Positions 51,681 through 60,021 of a stretch of 64,000 bases of DNA are shown in pieces. Below the pieces are notes generated by a model. It ran no database searches. It saw nothing but the letters and a program-made list of their open reading frames with translations, and was not told the DNA's origin. This stretch comes from Saprospiraceae bacterium (GTDB lineage: Bacteria > Bacteroidota > Bacteroidia > Chitinophagales > Saprospiraceae): positions 1 through 64,000 of the forward strand of contig JAEUUP010000168.1 of NCBI GenBank assembly GCA_016787525.1, in the 5' to 3' direction. The translations under genes were made by a program, and so were the position numbers. Positions within the stretch are counted from its first letter, which is position 1. Each line of letters opens with the position of its first letter.

Positions 51681-51948
51681 TGTACATTTTGTAATAGTTG
51701 TTGTACATTCTGTAACATTATGATGTACATTTTGTAATAGTTAAATGTACATTTTGTAACATTACGATGTACATTCTGTAATATTTGTTGTACATTTTGT
51801 AACATTAAATCTTGTAAAACTTTGATTTTAAATAGGTTATGGAGGTTACAAACATTAAACAATAAACATTTAATAAACAACAAACAGAGATGTTGTTGTT
51901 TATTAAAAATTGAATACTTATTCATTACGACTTGTACATTTTGTCATG
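51681..51948. other. Replication origin with iterons (oriV)
   Basis: Six direct repeats, TGTACATT(T/C)TGTAA(T/C)A, start at 51681, 51702, 51724, 51746, 51768 and 51789, a 21-22 base period (two helical turns). A seventh, looser copy starts at 51933. Between them lies an AT-rich stretch (51805-51930) with an inverted repeat, suitable for strand opening. The array is directly upstream of the rep gene. A frame that runs through the repeats on the - strand is an artefact of the repeat. Confidence 0.9.
51869..51907. repeat. Inverted repeat in the origin AT-rich region
   Basis: TTTAATAAACAACAA (51869-51883) pairs perfectly with TTGTTGTTTATTAAA (51893-51907) around a nine-base loop. Confidence 0.75.
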
Positions 51949-51985
51949 TTTGATTTTTCGCCGCCGCACATCTCGATTTATTCAA

Positions 51986-52216
51986 TTAATCTTTCCCCAA
52001 TGCTTTGTTTATCAAGGTAATAAGGTAGGCGGTAACGGTTAATCCTTTTTTCTCACTTTCGTCTCGAAGTTCATCGAAAAGGGCTACGGGCAAACTTAAA
52101 TTTAACCGATGTTTCCCAACTGTTTTAGAGTCCTGCTTAGACGACATTGCCATATTTTTCAAAATCAAGTCGTCAGGCGATTGGATAAGTGTTTTTGGCT
52201 TTAAACTCTCTCTCAT
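51986..52216 (-). CDS. Ribbon-helix-helix partition protein (ParB-like partner)
   Basis: The 76-residue protein has an RHH fold in its second half (KHRLNLSLPVALFDELRDESEKKGL, shown as LNLSLPVALFDELRDESE, then VTAYLITLINKAL). The basic N-terminus is Gln/Ser-rich. It lies 19 bases after the parA gene. Small RHH proteins next to ParA act as centromere-binding proteins and autorepressors in type Ib partition systems. The probable target is the repeat region upstream of parA. Confidence 0.75.
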   Translation of the reverse strand: MRESLKPKTLIQSPDDLILKNMAMSSKQDSKTVGKHRLNLSLPVALFDELRDESEKKGLTVTAYLITLINKALGKD

Positions 52217-52235
52217 ATTTCTTTGAATTTATAGA

Positions 52236-52886
52236 TTAAAAAATTTCATTTACGATTTCATCGAAGAGCTTGTTAAACTCTTCGCTTGCTTTTTTATCCC
52301 TCCCCTCAGTAACACCGATGCCATCAAGCGTTGTTTCGCCATAGGAAGTCCGTGTTGCCAACCTCGTTTTGAGTATAGGCACTTCAAAGTTTTGCAATCC
52401 GCCAATAATCTCGTTAGAGAGTACCGTGCGGTCGTTTATTTTATTCAAAACAACATAAGGTCTAACGCTCGACATATTCACGGCAACTCTGTTTTTATTC
52501 GTTTCGTTCAAAAGGACTAAAAACTTCTCAAATGCCTTGTAGTCAAACAAACTGGTATTGACAGGAATGAGGATAACATCGCTGACAATAATGGTTCTCG
52601 TCGCCAATTCTGAAAGCTGTGGCGAGCCATCTAAAATGACCACATCAAACTTTTTTTCTAAATCCATTATCGTATTCGTCCTAATTTGTTCTAATTCAAA
52701 CGGGAATACATGGATAAGGGGTCTTTCTGGACTTCGGTAAGTTACCCATTCGACGGCTGAATTTTGATTCTGGTCGGTGTCAATGATGCACACACTTTTC
52801 CCCCGTTGGGCAAAACAAACGGCAAGATTTACGGCTATTGTCGTCTTCCCTACCCCACCTTTTAAGTTTGTTACAGCTATTTTCAT
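52236..52886 (-). CDS. parA: ParA-family partition ATPase
   Basis: Met at 52886 starts a 217-residue ParA (MKIAVTNLKGGVGKTTIAVN in the first 20 residues). It has the deviant Walker A LKGGVGKTT (8-16), switch I DTDQNQN (about 40), Walker B VVILDGSPQL (about 81) and the late V-x-N motif (VVLNKINDR). The small size and absence of an N-terminal HTH mark it as type Ib. It moves plasmid copies apart with the RHH partner encoded downstream. An open frame extends further upstream to 52970 but adds only non-conserved residues. One motif copy (52302) is near the C-terminus. Confidence 0.92.
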   Translation of the reverse strand: MKIAVTNLKGGVGKTTIAVNLAVCFAQRGKSVCIIDTDQNQNSAVEWVTYRSPERPLIHVFPFELEQIRTNTIMDLEKKFDVVILDGSPQLSELATRTIIVSDVILIPVNTSLFDYKAFEKFLVLLNETNKNRVAVNMSSVRPYVVLNKINDRTVLSNEIIGGLQNFEVPILKTRLATRTSYGETTLDGIGVTEGRDKKASEEFNKLFDEIVNEIF

Positions 52887-52979
52887 ATTATTTTTGATAT
52901 AAAATTTGTGAAACGGTATCAATGAATCCTGATATTTCAAGGCAAAATAAGCAATAATTAATTTGTTCACATAGTAAAC

Positions 52980-54085
52980 GCACGAAAAATGTACATTTTT
53001 TATGTGTACTTAAAATATACACACAAAAAAAGTACACACAAAAAATGTGTGTAAACTGCCTCTCTTGTATCAAACTTTGAAGAACTTAAAAGCAGAAGTA
53101 TTGAAAAGAAGCAACAGGAATCAAAAGCATTGTATCACGCTGCAAAGAAGTGTTTTGTAATACATCTATTCATGGGTTCTTTTATTTACTTGTTATCGTA
53201 AACGATTGTTTTAGGACAACATGTTTTAAAAAACAAAGCAAAAGCCCCCCCTCAGTATTTGCGCTCTTATTTTGGAGTACAGCTCCGATTTTGAAGCCAA
53301 CCCCCTATTCGCCATGCGCTTAAATTGTGTGTGCAATTAGTGTGTGTACATTTTTTACACACACAAAAAATGTGTGTGCATTTTTATAAAATTGAATAAA
53401 ACAGAAGTAATGTGTATCTATTGGATTTTACAGTTTGCAGGATTCTTACGACTTGTATTGTGCTGAAAAGGTAGAACAGGATGCTACATCTGTTCTTGAA
53501 CTTTTGTATGCTAAGGAAAGCGGTTGATATTTAGGCATGATGCACTACAATAGCCCCCTCAGTATTTATGTGCTTTTTTTGGAAACTTTATGCGGTTTTG
53601 AAGTCAAGCCGATTAAACACTATGCGCCTAAATTGTGTGTGTAATTAATGTGCGTACATTTTTAGTACACACAAAAAATGTGTATATTTTTTATGAACTG
53701 CACTAAAACAAAGGTGTTATGTATTTACATTCTTACTGACAACGGTTGACTTTTAGGTATGTCGCTCAATAAATCAAACAAAAGCCCCCTCAGTATTTAC
53801 CTTCTTGTTTTGGTGTTTTACGCAGGTTACGCAGCAAAGGACATTATTGAAATATATACATCTAAATTGTGTGTGTAATTTATGTGTACACAAAAAAGGT
53901 GTGTACATAGTGAGCTGTACAACAAAGTTTTGTCTCTACGAGGCTTGTGAAAGAATAAACTTACAAAACATAGAAAAGCGGGTAGAGGTGAACTTAAATA
54001 AGAAGGGTTGGGAATTACAACACATTTTATGTGTGTGTGAAAAATGTACACACATTTTTTACACACACACATAAAATGTGTACAA
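52980..54085. repeat. Repeat-rich non-coding region, candidate partition centromere
   Basis: No credible gene is present from 52.98 kb to 54.55 kb. The first 1.1 kb contains at least five clusters of ACACAC/GTGTGT palindromic elements such as TACACACAAAAAATGTGTGT, near 53010-53055, 53325-53385, 53635-53690, 53865-53910 and 54020-54080. Three longer imperfect repeats begin with a motif copy (53245, 53554, 53785). About 85-100 bases later each has AAATTGTGTGTG, then AATTA or a variant, and a spaced TGTGTAC block. The region is directly upstream of parA, so it is the likely centromere and promoter region. From 54.1 to 54.55 kb I see nothing definite. Confidence 0.65.
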
Positions 54086-54559
54086 ATAAATTTTTATGGT
54101 AGAGTAAGTCTGTGAAATTTGTGGAAAATAGATTTATCAAACATAAAAAGAGGGTAGGGGTGAACCCCAATATTAAGGAATGGCATTTGGGTCATTACCA
54201 CTTTTTAACAAGCCGAAACTGGACGTACCGACCAATAATTGCATCTGATAAATTGCCACATCGTTCAATTTTGTCAAACGGTCTTGTTTTGAAATGCCCA
54301 TTTTGAGAAATTCAGCGTTTAAATTTTCCATATCTTCCTTGCTTTACATGTATGCCCATCGCACTTGTTTTTTCTACCCAATCTGAAATCGGCAAAACAA
54401 AAGCGGCTGCTCATGTCTGATTTCTAATCCCCACAATTTTGAGGGGATTAGAATGTTTATTTATTTTACGTTAATCCCCTTTTTGAAAAACCAACACGTT
54501 TTTTAATTCCTACGAATCCGTTAGAATTAAAATTGATTACATATCTCAGTTTTACACAC

Positions 54560-55129
54560 TTATTTCTTCGGCTTCGGTACATAATCACGGACATAACTAT
54601 ACAAGGTCGGTTTAGAAATGCCCATCATTTCACAAATTTTTTTGACGGTCAATTTTTTTTCATTGTAAAGGCCAATCACGACCTGCTTTTTATCATCATC
54701 TAAGGTTTTGGGTCTGCCGCCTAATCTTCCTCTTGCTCTTGCTGCGGATAGCCCAGCTTGAGTGCGCTCTAAAATCAAATTGCGCTCAAACTCTGCCAGT
54801 GCGCCGAAAACATGGAAAACCAATTTGCCTGTTGCCGTTGATGTGTCAATGGACTCCTGCAAACTTTTTAAAGCGACCCCCTCAGTATCCAAGTAGTTCA
54901 TCCACTCTATCAAGTCTTTGAGAGAACGCCCCAGACGGTCTAAACGCCAAACAACCAGAGTGTCACCTCTGCGTAACTGCTCTTTGGCTTTGGTTAGTCC
55001 CGGTCTTAGCGGCACTGTACCGCTTACAGTGTCCGTGAATATTTTTTCGCAACCTGCTTTTTTGAGTGCGTCATTTTGCAAGTCGGGATTTTGGTCAAAA
55101 GTAGAAACACGAGCGTAACCTATCAGCAT
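54560..55129 (-). CDS. Serine recombinase (resolvase/invertase family)
   Basis: The 189-residue protein has an N-terminal catalytic domain with YARVSTFDQN (nucleophile Ser at about 9), the conserved VWRLDRLGRSLKDL (about 60-73, with the Arg residues of the active site), and the long E-helix (GALAEFERNLILERTQAGL). A C-terminal HTH (LTVKKICEMMGISKPTLYSYV, shown as KKICEMMGISKPTLYSYV) follows. It is probably a resolvase for plasmid dimers or a cointegrate. No transposase is beside it. The motif at 54877 encodes DTEGV, replacing a variable loop without changing its length. Confidence 0.92.
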   Translation of the reverse strand: MLIGYARVSTFDQNPDLQNDALKKAGCEKIFTDTVSGTVPLRPGLTKAKEQLRRGDTLVVWRLDRLGRSLKDLIEWMNYLDTEGVALKSLQESIDTSTATGKLVFHVFGALAEFERNLILERTQAGLSAARARGRLGGRPKTLDDDKKQVVIGLYNEKKLTVKKICEMMGISKPTLYSYVRDYVPKPKK

Positions 55130-55298
55130 GATTCAAATAAATTAGTTAAGAAACTTGACGTAATGCAAAGATAGTTAACTTTGATTTATTTACAAGGTTT
55201 TTTAACTTGATTATAGTCTAAAAATTAGGATAAAAAAAGGGTTTAGCGGGTGTTAAGAAAACGACCCTTTTCTTGACCATTGCTTTTTTCAATTGAGG

Positions 55299-55341
55299 AA
55301 ACTAAACGACTATGGACTTCCAGTCCATAGTCGTTTAGTTT
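55299..55341. repeat. Perfect 20-base inverted repeat with three-base loop
   Basis: AAACTAAACGACTATGGACT (55299-55318) pairs fully with 55322-55341. It lies about 170 bases upstream of the recombinase gene and 140 before the Cys-rich gene. It could be a recombination site, a terminator-like cruciform or part of a regulatory RNA. The rest of the 55130-55484 gap holds only AT-rich sequence. Confidence 0.75.
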
Positions 55342-55484
55342 ACCATCGTTTTTCTTTCAGAGATAGGATTTACTCCAACGAAATATTTACAGAATCGAAA
55401 AATTTGACTAATTTTGAGACTGTTTTAAAAACCATCGAGTGTATAATAATAGAACAAAATCCTTAACTTAACATTTATTCAATT

Positions 55485-55862
55485 GTGAAATTCATTGTTT
55501 CCATATCGCTCAATTGTATCTTGTTATTTGTCTTTACGACAGTAACAACGCCTCCTATATGGGCATGTGGAAAAGATAAATGTAAAAAAGAAAGCGTTCA
55601 GCACCTCTCGAATTGTCAAAAAGATTGCTGTAAAAAATCTTGTTCCGACTCAAAAAAGAAAAAGAAAGGCTGCTGCGGTGGCGACGATTGCTCTTGTTCT
55701 CCAAACCTCGTTGTCATAGCTGATTTGCCTGACGCTTTGCCTATTATTTTGACAAAAAGACCTATTACGATTCAAGAAAATAGCTTTTTCTTTATTTCCT
55801 CTTTTCCCAAATCCTCAATTCAAGACATTTGGCAACCGCCGATAACTGTCCTTTCTATTTGA
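55485..55862 (+). CDS. Cys-rich exported protein, copy 2 (putative metal-binding)
   Basis: The 125-residue paralogue of the protein at 6418 starts at GTG 55485; the downstream sequence aligns from this codon with the ATG of copy 1. It has a signal peptide (ISLNCILLFVFTTVTTPPIWA), the Cys/Lys core (CGKDKC, CQKDCCKKSC, GCCGGDDCSC) and the tail SSIQDIWQPPITVLSI. The number and spacing of Cys are nearly kept while the hydrophobic parts differ more. It leads the second copper block on the + strand. Confidence 0.8.
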   Translation: MKFIVSISLNCILLFVFTTVTTPPIWACGKDKCKKESVQHLSNCQKDCCKKSCSDSKKKKKGCCGGDDCSCSPNLVVIADLPDALPIILTKRPITIQENSFFFISSFPKSSIQDIWQPPITVLSI

Positions 55863-56000
55863 CAGCCATACGTCTGTCTTGTCGTTTTGTCCGATTCAAA
55901 ACGGCTCAATTCCTTTTATTTTTTTTATAAAACATTGCTAATTAAATGTTTGCATTTATTGCAGCATTAGCCCTTTTGTCATTTTCGACAATACAATTTT

Positions 56001-56035
56001 TTTCAATAAAACATCATTGTGCTGTTTTATTGAAA
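56001..56035 (+). terminator. Hairpin downstream of Cys-rich copy 2
   Basis: TTTCAATAAAAC (56001-56012) pairs with GTTTTATTGAAA (56024-56035). The 55863-56295 gap otherwise contains a segment like the one after copy 1 and one tiny basic reading frame. Confidence 0.55.
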
Positions 56036-56058
56036 AACATGGTTGTCTTCGTTACAAA

Positions 56059-56154
56059 ATGATAGGCTTGACACCGACTTATTTCAAGCAATTGAAGGAC
56101 AAAAAGCGACAAATGCTTGAAAGGCGTAAATCTTATAAATCGTTTCAAAAATAG
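56059..56154 (+). CDS. Doubtful 31-residue basic peptide
   Basis: The ATG at 56059 opens a frame rich in Lys/Arg (LKDKKRQMLERRKSYKSF). No known family. It may be a fragment of an older gene or chance. Confidence 0.2.
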   Translation: MIGLTPTYFKQLKDKKRQMLERRKSYKSFQK

Positions 56155-56295
56155 TATAACGTGGGCGGTTTACAGTGGACGTAACTTTGTGGCATAATTA
56201 ACAATATTTGAAAATTTATTAATGGTTTCAATGGTAGTCGTTATGTTATTTTTAATATGAAAAACTATTGATTTAATATCAAAAATCGTTTAACA

Positions 56296-56553
56296 ATGAA
56301 AAATCTAATTCTAATTGCTGTTTTTTTTGCAAGTCTAACAGCTTGTCAATCAGATACTTCTAAACAAAATCAAAGCAATGCTACACAAACCACTATGCCA
56401 ATGATGGGTGATACAATGGCGCATATCCAAAGCGATACGATGATGCACATTCACACTTTTGCCTGTCCGATGCACCCCGAAATAACAAGTACAAAAGATG
56501 GTGAAAAATGTTCGATATGCGGTATGAACCTCGTTCACAACGATTCAAAATAG
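56296..56553 (+). CDS. Small lipoprotein with heavy-metal-binding domain
   Basis: The 85-residue protein has a lipoprotein signal (FFASLTAC, Cys at 17), a Met/His-rich linker (MPMMGDTMAHI, TMMHIHTF), then a heavy-metal-binding domain, CPMHPEITSTKDGEKCSICGMNL by its parts CPMHPEI and KCSICGM. The same domain starts the ATPase at 57938 and the adaptor at 1062. It is a periplasmic copper or silver binder, probably a carrier or buffer for the pump genes downstream. A motif copy is placed 22 bases after the stop. Confidence 0.85.
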   Translation: MKNLILIAVFFASLTACQSDTSKQNQSNATQTTMPMMGDTMAHIQSDTMMHIHTFACPMHPEITSTKDGEKCSICGMNLVHNDSK

Positions 56554-56630
56554 ACAACTTAGCGGGGAAAGCGACCCCCTCAGTATTTTCTTAAAATTAA
56601 TTATTTTTAAAAATATTAAAATTTAAAAAA

Positions 56631-57773
56631 ATGAAAAAACTATTGATAGTCAATCTTTTATGCCTTATTGCTTTCATGGCTAACGCACAAAATACGCCTA
56701 AAACAAGCACGCCTAAAAGCCCTGAAGCGGCATTTACGCAGCAGTTTGGCGGTAGTGAAATTCAAGTCGCTTATGCGCGCCCGTCGGCTCGTGGACGGAA
56801 GATTTTTGGCGCATTGGTGCCTTTCGATGCCCTTTGGCGCACAGGTGCCAATGATTGCACTCAAATCAAACTAAAAGAAGAAGTGGCTATTGGCGGCAAA
56901 ATGATTGCGGCAGGTAAATACTCACTTTTCAGCATTCCTGGTGCCGATATGTGGACGATTATCCTCAATTCTGAAACGTCTGGACACGGTACAAGTGCCT
57001 ACAAAGAAGAAAATGACGTGCATCGTTTTAAAGTAAAATCGGAGAAAACAGACCGTTTTTATGAGACTTTTACCATCGAAATCAATGATTTTGATGCAAA
57101 AGGCGATGCTTCATTGAACTTAATTTGGGAAAATACGATGGTCAGAATTCCTTTGAAAAATGAGATGGACGCTGCTGTTGCAACGACTGATGCCAAACCA
57201 AAAATGGATGCTCATGCAGGACACGATATGTCTAAAATGAACAAAATGGAAGGCGAAAAAACGGCAAATGTCAAACCGAAAATGGAGGCAATGGCTGGAC
57301 ATGATATGTCAAAAATGGATAAAATGGACAATGGTTTAAAAGTGCAATTTGCGCCTGTTTTATCGGCTTATTATGGTCTAAAAGACGCTTTAACTGCTGA
57401 TAACAGCAAATTAGCGGCTGAAAATGGTAAAGCAATGAAAACGGCTTTGCGTAAAATTGATACCAAAACATGGACAGCCAAAGAACGCAATGCTTACGAT
57501 GAAGTGGCTAAAAAATTGGATACAGATGCGGAACATATTGGCGACAATGCAGGGAAAATTGACCACCAGCGCGAGCATTTTGTCAGTTTGTCTAACAATC
57601 TTACGACTTTAACTAAAGCATTGAAAATCAATAGCGAACCCGCTTATTTGCAGTTTTGCCCAATGGCAAACGGTGGTAAAGGTGCTTATTGGTTGAGTAA
57701 GGAAAATAAGGTTAAAAACCCTTATTACGGCAAGTCAATGTTGACTTGTGGTAGTGTGAAAGAGACTTTGTAA
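56631..57773 (+). CDS. DUF2911-DUF3347 two-domain exported protein
   Basis: The 380-residue protein has a signal peptide (LLIVNLLCLIAFMANAQ) and a DUF2911 domain (residues about 30-185: VAYARPSARGRKIFGALVPF by part, WRTGANDCTQI, GKYSLFSIPG). The linker repeats a copper-binding-like unit: AHAGHDMSKMNKMEGE is followed by MAGHDMSKMDKMDN. A DUF3347 domain ends the protein (residues about 240-380: AEHIGDNAGKIDHQREHF, LQFCPMANGGKGAYWLS, KNPYYGKSMLTCG). Both domains are usually separate. The fusion and Met/His repeats suggest a periplasmic copper-binding role. Confidence 0.85.
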   Translation: MKKLLIVNLLCLIAFMANAQNTPKTSTPKSPEAAFTQQFGGSEIQVAYARPSARGRKIFGALVPFDALWRTGANDCTQIKLKEEVAIGGKMIAAGKYSLFSIPGADMWTIILNSETSGHGTSAYKEENDVHRFKVKSEKTDRFYETFTIEINDFDAKGDASLNLIWENTMVRIPLKNEMDAAVATTDAKPKMDAHAGHDMSKMNKMEGEKTANVKPKMEAMAGHDMSKMDKMDNGLKVQFAPVLSAYYGLKDALTADNSKLAAENGKAMKTALRKIDTKTWTAKERNAYDEVAKKLDTDAEHIGDNAGKIDHQREHFVSLSNNLTTLTKALKINSEPAYLQFCPMANGGKGAYWLSKENKVKNPYYGKSMLTCGSVKETL

Positions 57774-57842
57774 TGTTATTTTGAATTCAAAATGTTGTAA
57801 ATAACATTTTTTTATAATTTTTAACTAAAAGCATTTTTGTTA

Positions 57843-57911
57843 TTAGTAACGACGTGAAAGAATCAGTTTCCTACGGCATGACAAAAACAGATTCTTTCAC
57901 TTCGTTACTAA
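57843..57911 (+). repeat. Inverted repeat before the copper ATPase gene
   Basis: The 22-base arms 57843-57864 and 57890-57911 pair with one mismatch. The hairpin ends 26 bases before the preferred ATG and could act as an attenuator, terminator or translation switch. An in-frame GTG at 57854 would translate through it, which is unlikely. Confidence 0.65.
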
Positions 57912-57937
57912 TGACAAAAAAAACAAATACATACCTT

Positions 57938-60016
57938 ATGGAACATCAACATCATAGTCAGAAATATACTTGCCCAATGCACCCGCATATTTTGCAAGAT
58001 GCTCCTGGCAAATGCCCTTTGTGTGGGATGAAATTAGAGCCGATTGCCGCAGTGGAAGATACTCATGGCAAACACGACCATCATTCGGGCATGATAGCCG
58101 ATTTCAAAAAGCGGTTTTATGTCGTTTTGGCTTTGACTGTTCCCATTATGTTGTTATCAACCATGATTCAACAATTTATGGGTGTGGATTGGCAATTTAC
58201 AGGCTCGAAAGACATTCTTTTTGCGCTCTCAACGGTGGTTTATTTTTATGGTGGTATGCCATTTTTAAAGGGTTTGGTGGACGAAACACGAGCCAAAAAC
58301 CCGGGCATGATGTTTTTGATTGGCTTTGCGATAACCGTTGCCTACATATATAGTGTGGCGGTGGTGTTTGGCTTAGAAGGCATGGATTTCTTTTGGGAGT
58401 TGGCGACGCTGATACTCATCATGCTTTTGGGGCATTGGATTGAGATGAAATCGGTGGCGGGTGCTTCGCGCGAGTTGGAGTTGCTGGTGCAACTCATGCC
58501 TTCCGAAGCGCACATGGTTATGCCGAATATGGTGCATGATGTCAGAACGGATACGCTGAAAGAAGGCGATTTGATTTTAATAAAACCAGGTGAAAAAGTA
58601 GCTGCCGATGGCATCATTGCCGAAGGCGAAACCTATCTGAATGAAAGTATGCTGACGGGTGAATCGAAACCCGTTCATAAAATGCAAGGCGATAAAGTCA
58701 TAGCGGGAGCGATAAATGGTAACGGTTCTATAAAAGTGACGGTATCGCATGGGGCAAAAGATTCGTATTTATCGCAAGTCATCAAGTTGGTACAAGACGC
58801 TCAAAACGCCAAATCCAAAACGCAGTTATTGGCTGATACGGCTGCTAAATGGTTGACAATCATCGCTTTATTATCAGGTATTTCAACATTTTTATATTGG
58901 TATTTGACAGGTCAAGACTTGGCTTTTGCGATGGAACGCATGGTAACGGTCATCGTTATTTGCTGCCCTCATGCTTTGGGTTTGGCTGTACCTTTGGTCG
59001 TTGCCAAATCAACAGCAATGTCCGCACAAAGTGGTTTATTGATAAAAAACAGGACTGCTTTTGAAAATTCAAGGAAAATAACCACCATCGTTTTTGATAA
59101 AACAGGCACGTTGACGGTAGGAAAATTTGAAGTTTCAAGGGTTATTTCGTTAAAAAATGGTTTAGATACTGAGGGGGTCATTCGTTTGGCATCTGGCTTA
59201 GAACAAAAATCTGAACACCCGATTGCAACGGGTATTTTGCAAAAAGCTAAGGATTTAAACATCTCAATTCCTGCTACTGAAAATTTCAAAGCCATCACAG
59301 GGAAAGGCGTAGAAGCGACGATTGAGGGCAAAAAAATAGCCGTTGTGAGTCCTGGTTATTTAAAGGAAAATAATATTGCCATTCCCGAAGGTTCAACATC
59401 AAACGAAACTGAAACGGTTGTATTTGTATTGATAGACAATGAATTAGCGGGTTATATCGCCTTGTCAGATGAAATCCGTCCTGAATCTGCTGAAGCGATT
59501 CAGACCTTAAAAGAGAACAATATCAAATCCATTTTACTGACGGGTGACAACGCCAAAGTCGCTAAAAGTGTGAGTGAAACTTTGGGTATGCACAGCTTTT
59601 TCGCTGAAGTTTTACCGCATCAAAAATTAGAAAAGATAAAAGAATTGCAAAGTCAAGGCGAGTTTGTAGCTATGACAGGCGATGGTGTCAACGATGCACC
59701 CGCTTTGGCAATTGCCGACATTGGTATTGCCGTTGGCAGTGGCAGCGACATTGCCGCAGAAACGGCAGGCATTGTGTTGGTAAACAGCAATCCAAAAGAT
59801 ATTGTAAACCTTATTTTATTTGGCAAAGCCACGCATCAGAAGATGATTCAAAATTTAATTTGGGCAACGGGCTATAATGTGATTGCCTTGCCTTTGGCAG
59901 CGGGTGTTTTGTACAGTCAAGGTATTTTGTTAAGCCCTGCGGTTGGGGCGGTTTTGATGAGCATCAGTACCGTTATTGTTGCCATCAATGCGAGTCTTTT
60001 AAAAATTGAAAATTAG
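57938..60016 (+). CDS. copB: Copper-translocating P1B-type ATPase, CopB type (CPH)
   Basis: Starting at the ATG 57938 (MEHQHHSQKYTCPMHPHI), the protein has 692 residues. The N-terminal heavy-metal-binding domain carries CPMHPHI and GKCPLCGM, followed by a His-rich linker (HGKHDHHSG). Then come membrane helices, the actuator LTGESKP, the transmembrane site CCPHALGLAVP (about 342), DKTGTLTVGK (about 386) and GDGVNDAPALAIADIGIAVG near the end. The CPH motif defines the CopB subgroup, which exports Cu(I)/Cu(II) or Ag(I). It lies five bases before the cusA gene. One motif copy (59166) encodes DTEGV in the nucleotide-binding domain. Confidence 0.93.
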   Translation: MEHQHHSQKYTCPMHPHILQDAPGKCPLCGMKLEPIAAVEDTHGKHDHHSGMIADFKKRFYVVLALTVPIMLLSTMIQQFMGVDWQFTGSKDILFALSTVVYFYGGMPFLKGLVDETRAKNPGMMFLIGFAITVAYIYSVAVVFGLEGMDFFWELATLILIMLLGHWIEMKSVAGASRELELLVQLMPSEAHMVMPNMVHDVRTDTLKEGDLILIKPGEKVAADGIIAEGETYLNESMLTGESKPVHKMQGDKVIAGAINGNGSIKVTVSHGAKDSYLSQVIKLVQDAQNAKSKTQLLADTAAKWLTIIALLSGISTFLYWYLTGQDLAFAMERMVTVIVICCPHALGLAVPLVVAKSTAMSAQSGLLIKNRTAFENSRKITTIVFDKTGTLTVGKFEVSRVISLKNGLDTEGVIRLASGLEQKSEHPIATGILQKAKDLNISIPATENFKAITGKGVEATIEGKKIAVVSPGYLKENNIAIPEGSTSNETETVVFVLIDNELAGYIALSDEIRPESAEAIQTLKENNIKSILLTGDNAKVAKSVSETLGMHSFFAEVLPHQKLEKIKELQSQGEFVAMTGDGVNDAPALAIADIGIAVGSGSDIAAETAGIVLVNSNPKDIVNLILFGKATHQKMIQNLIWATGYNVIALPLAAGVLYSQGILLSPAVGAVLMSISTVIVAINASLLKIEN

Positions 60017-60021
60017 ACATT

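Noticed and set aside
51662-51925. Open frame on the - strand through the origin
   Set aside because: It is produced by translating the iteron repeats (recurring LLQNVQ-like residues) and has no other support.
53805-54306. Short frames in the repeat region beside parA
   Set aside because: They run through the ACACAC/GTGTGT repeats, have odd composition and no recognisable domain.
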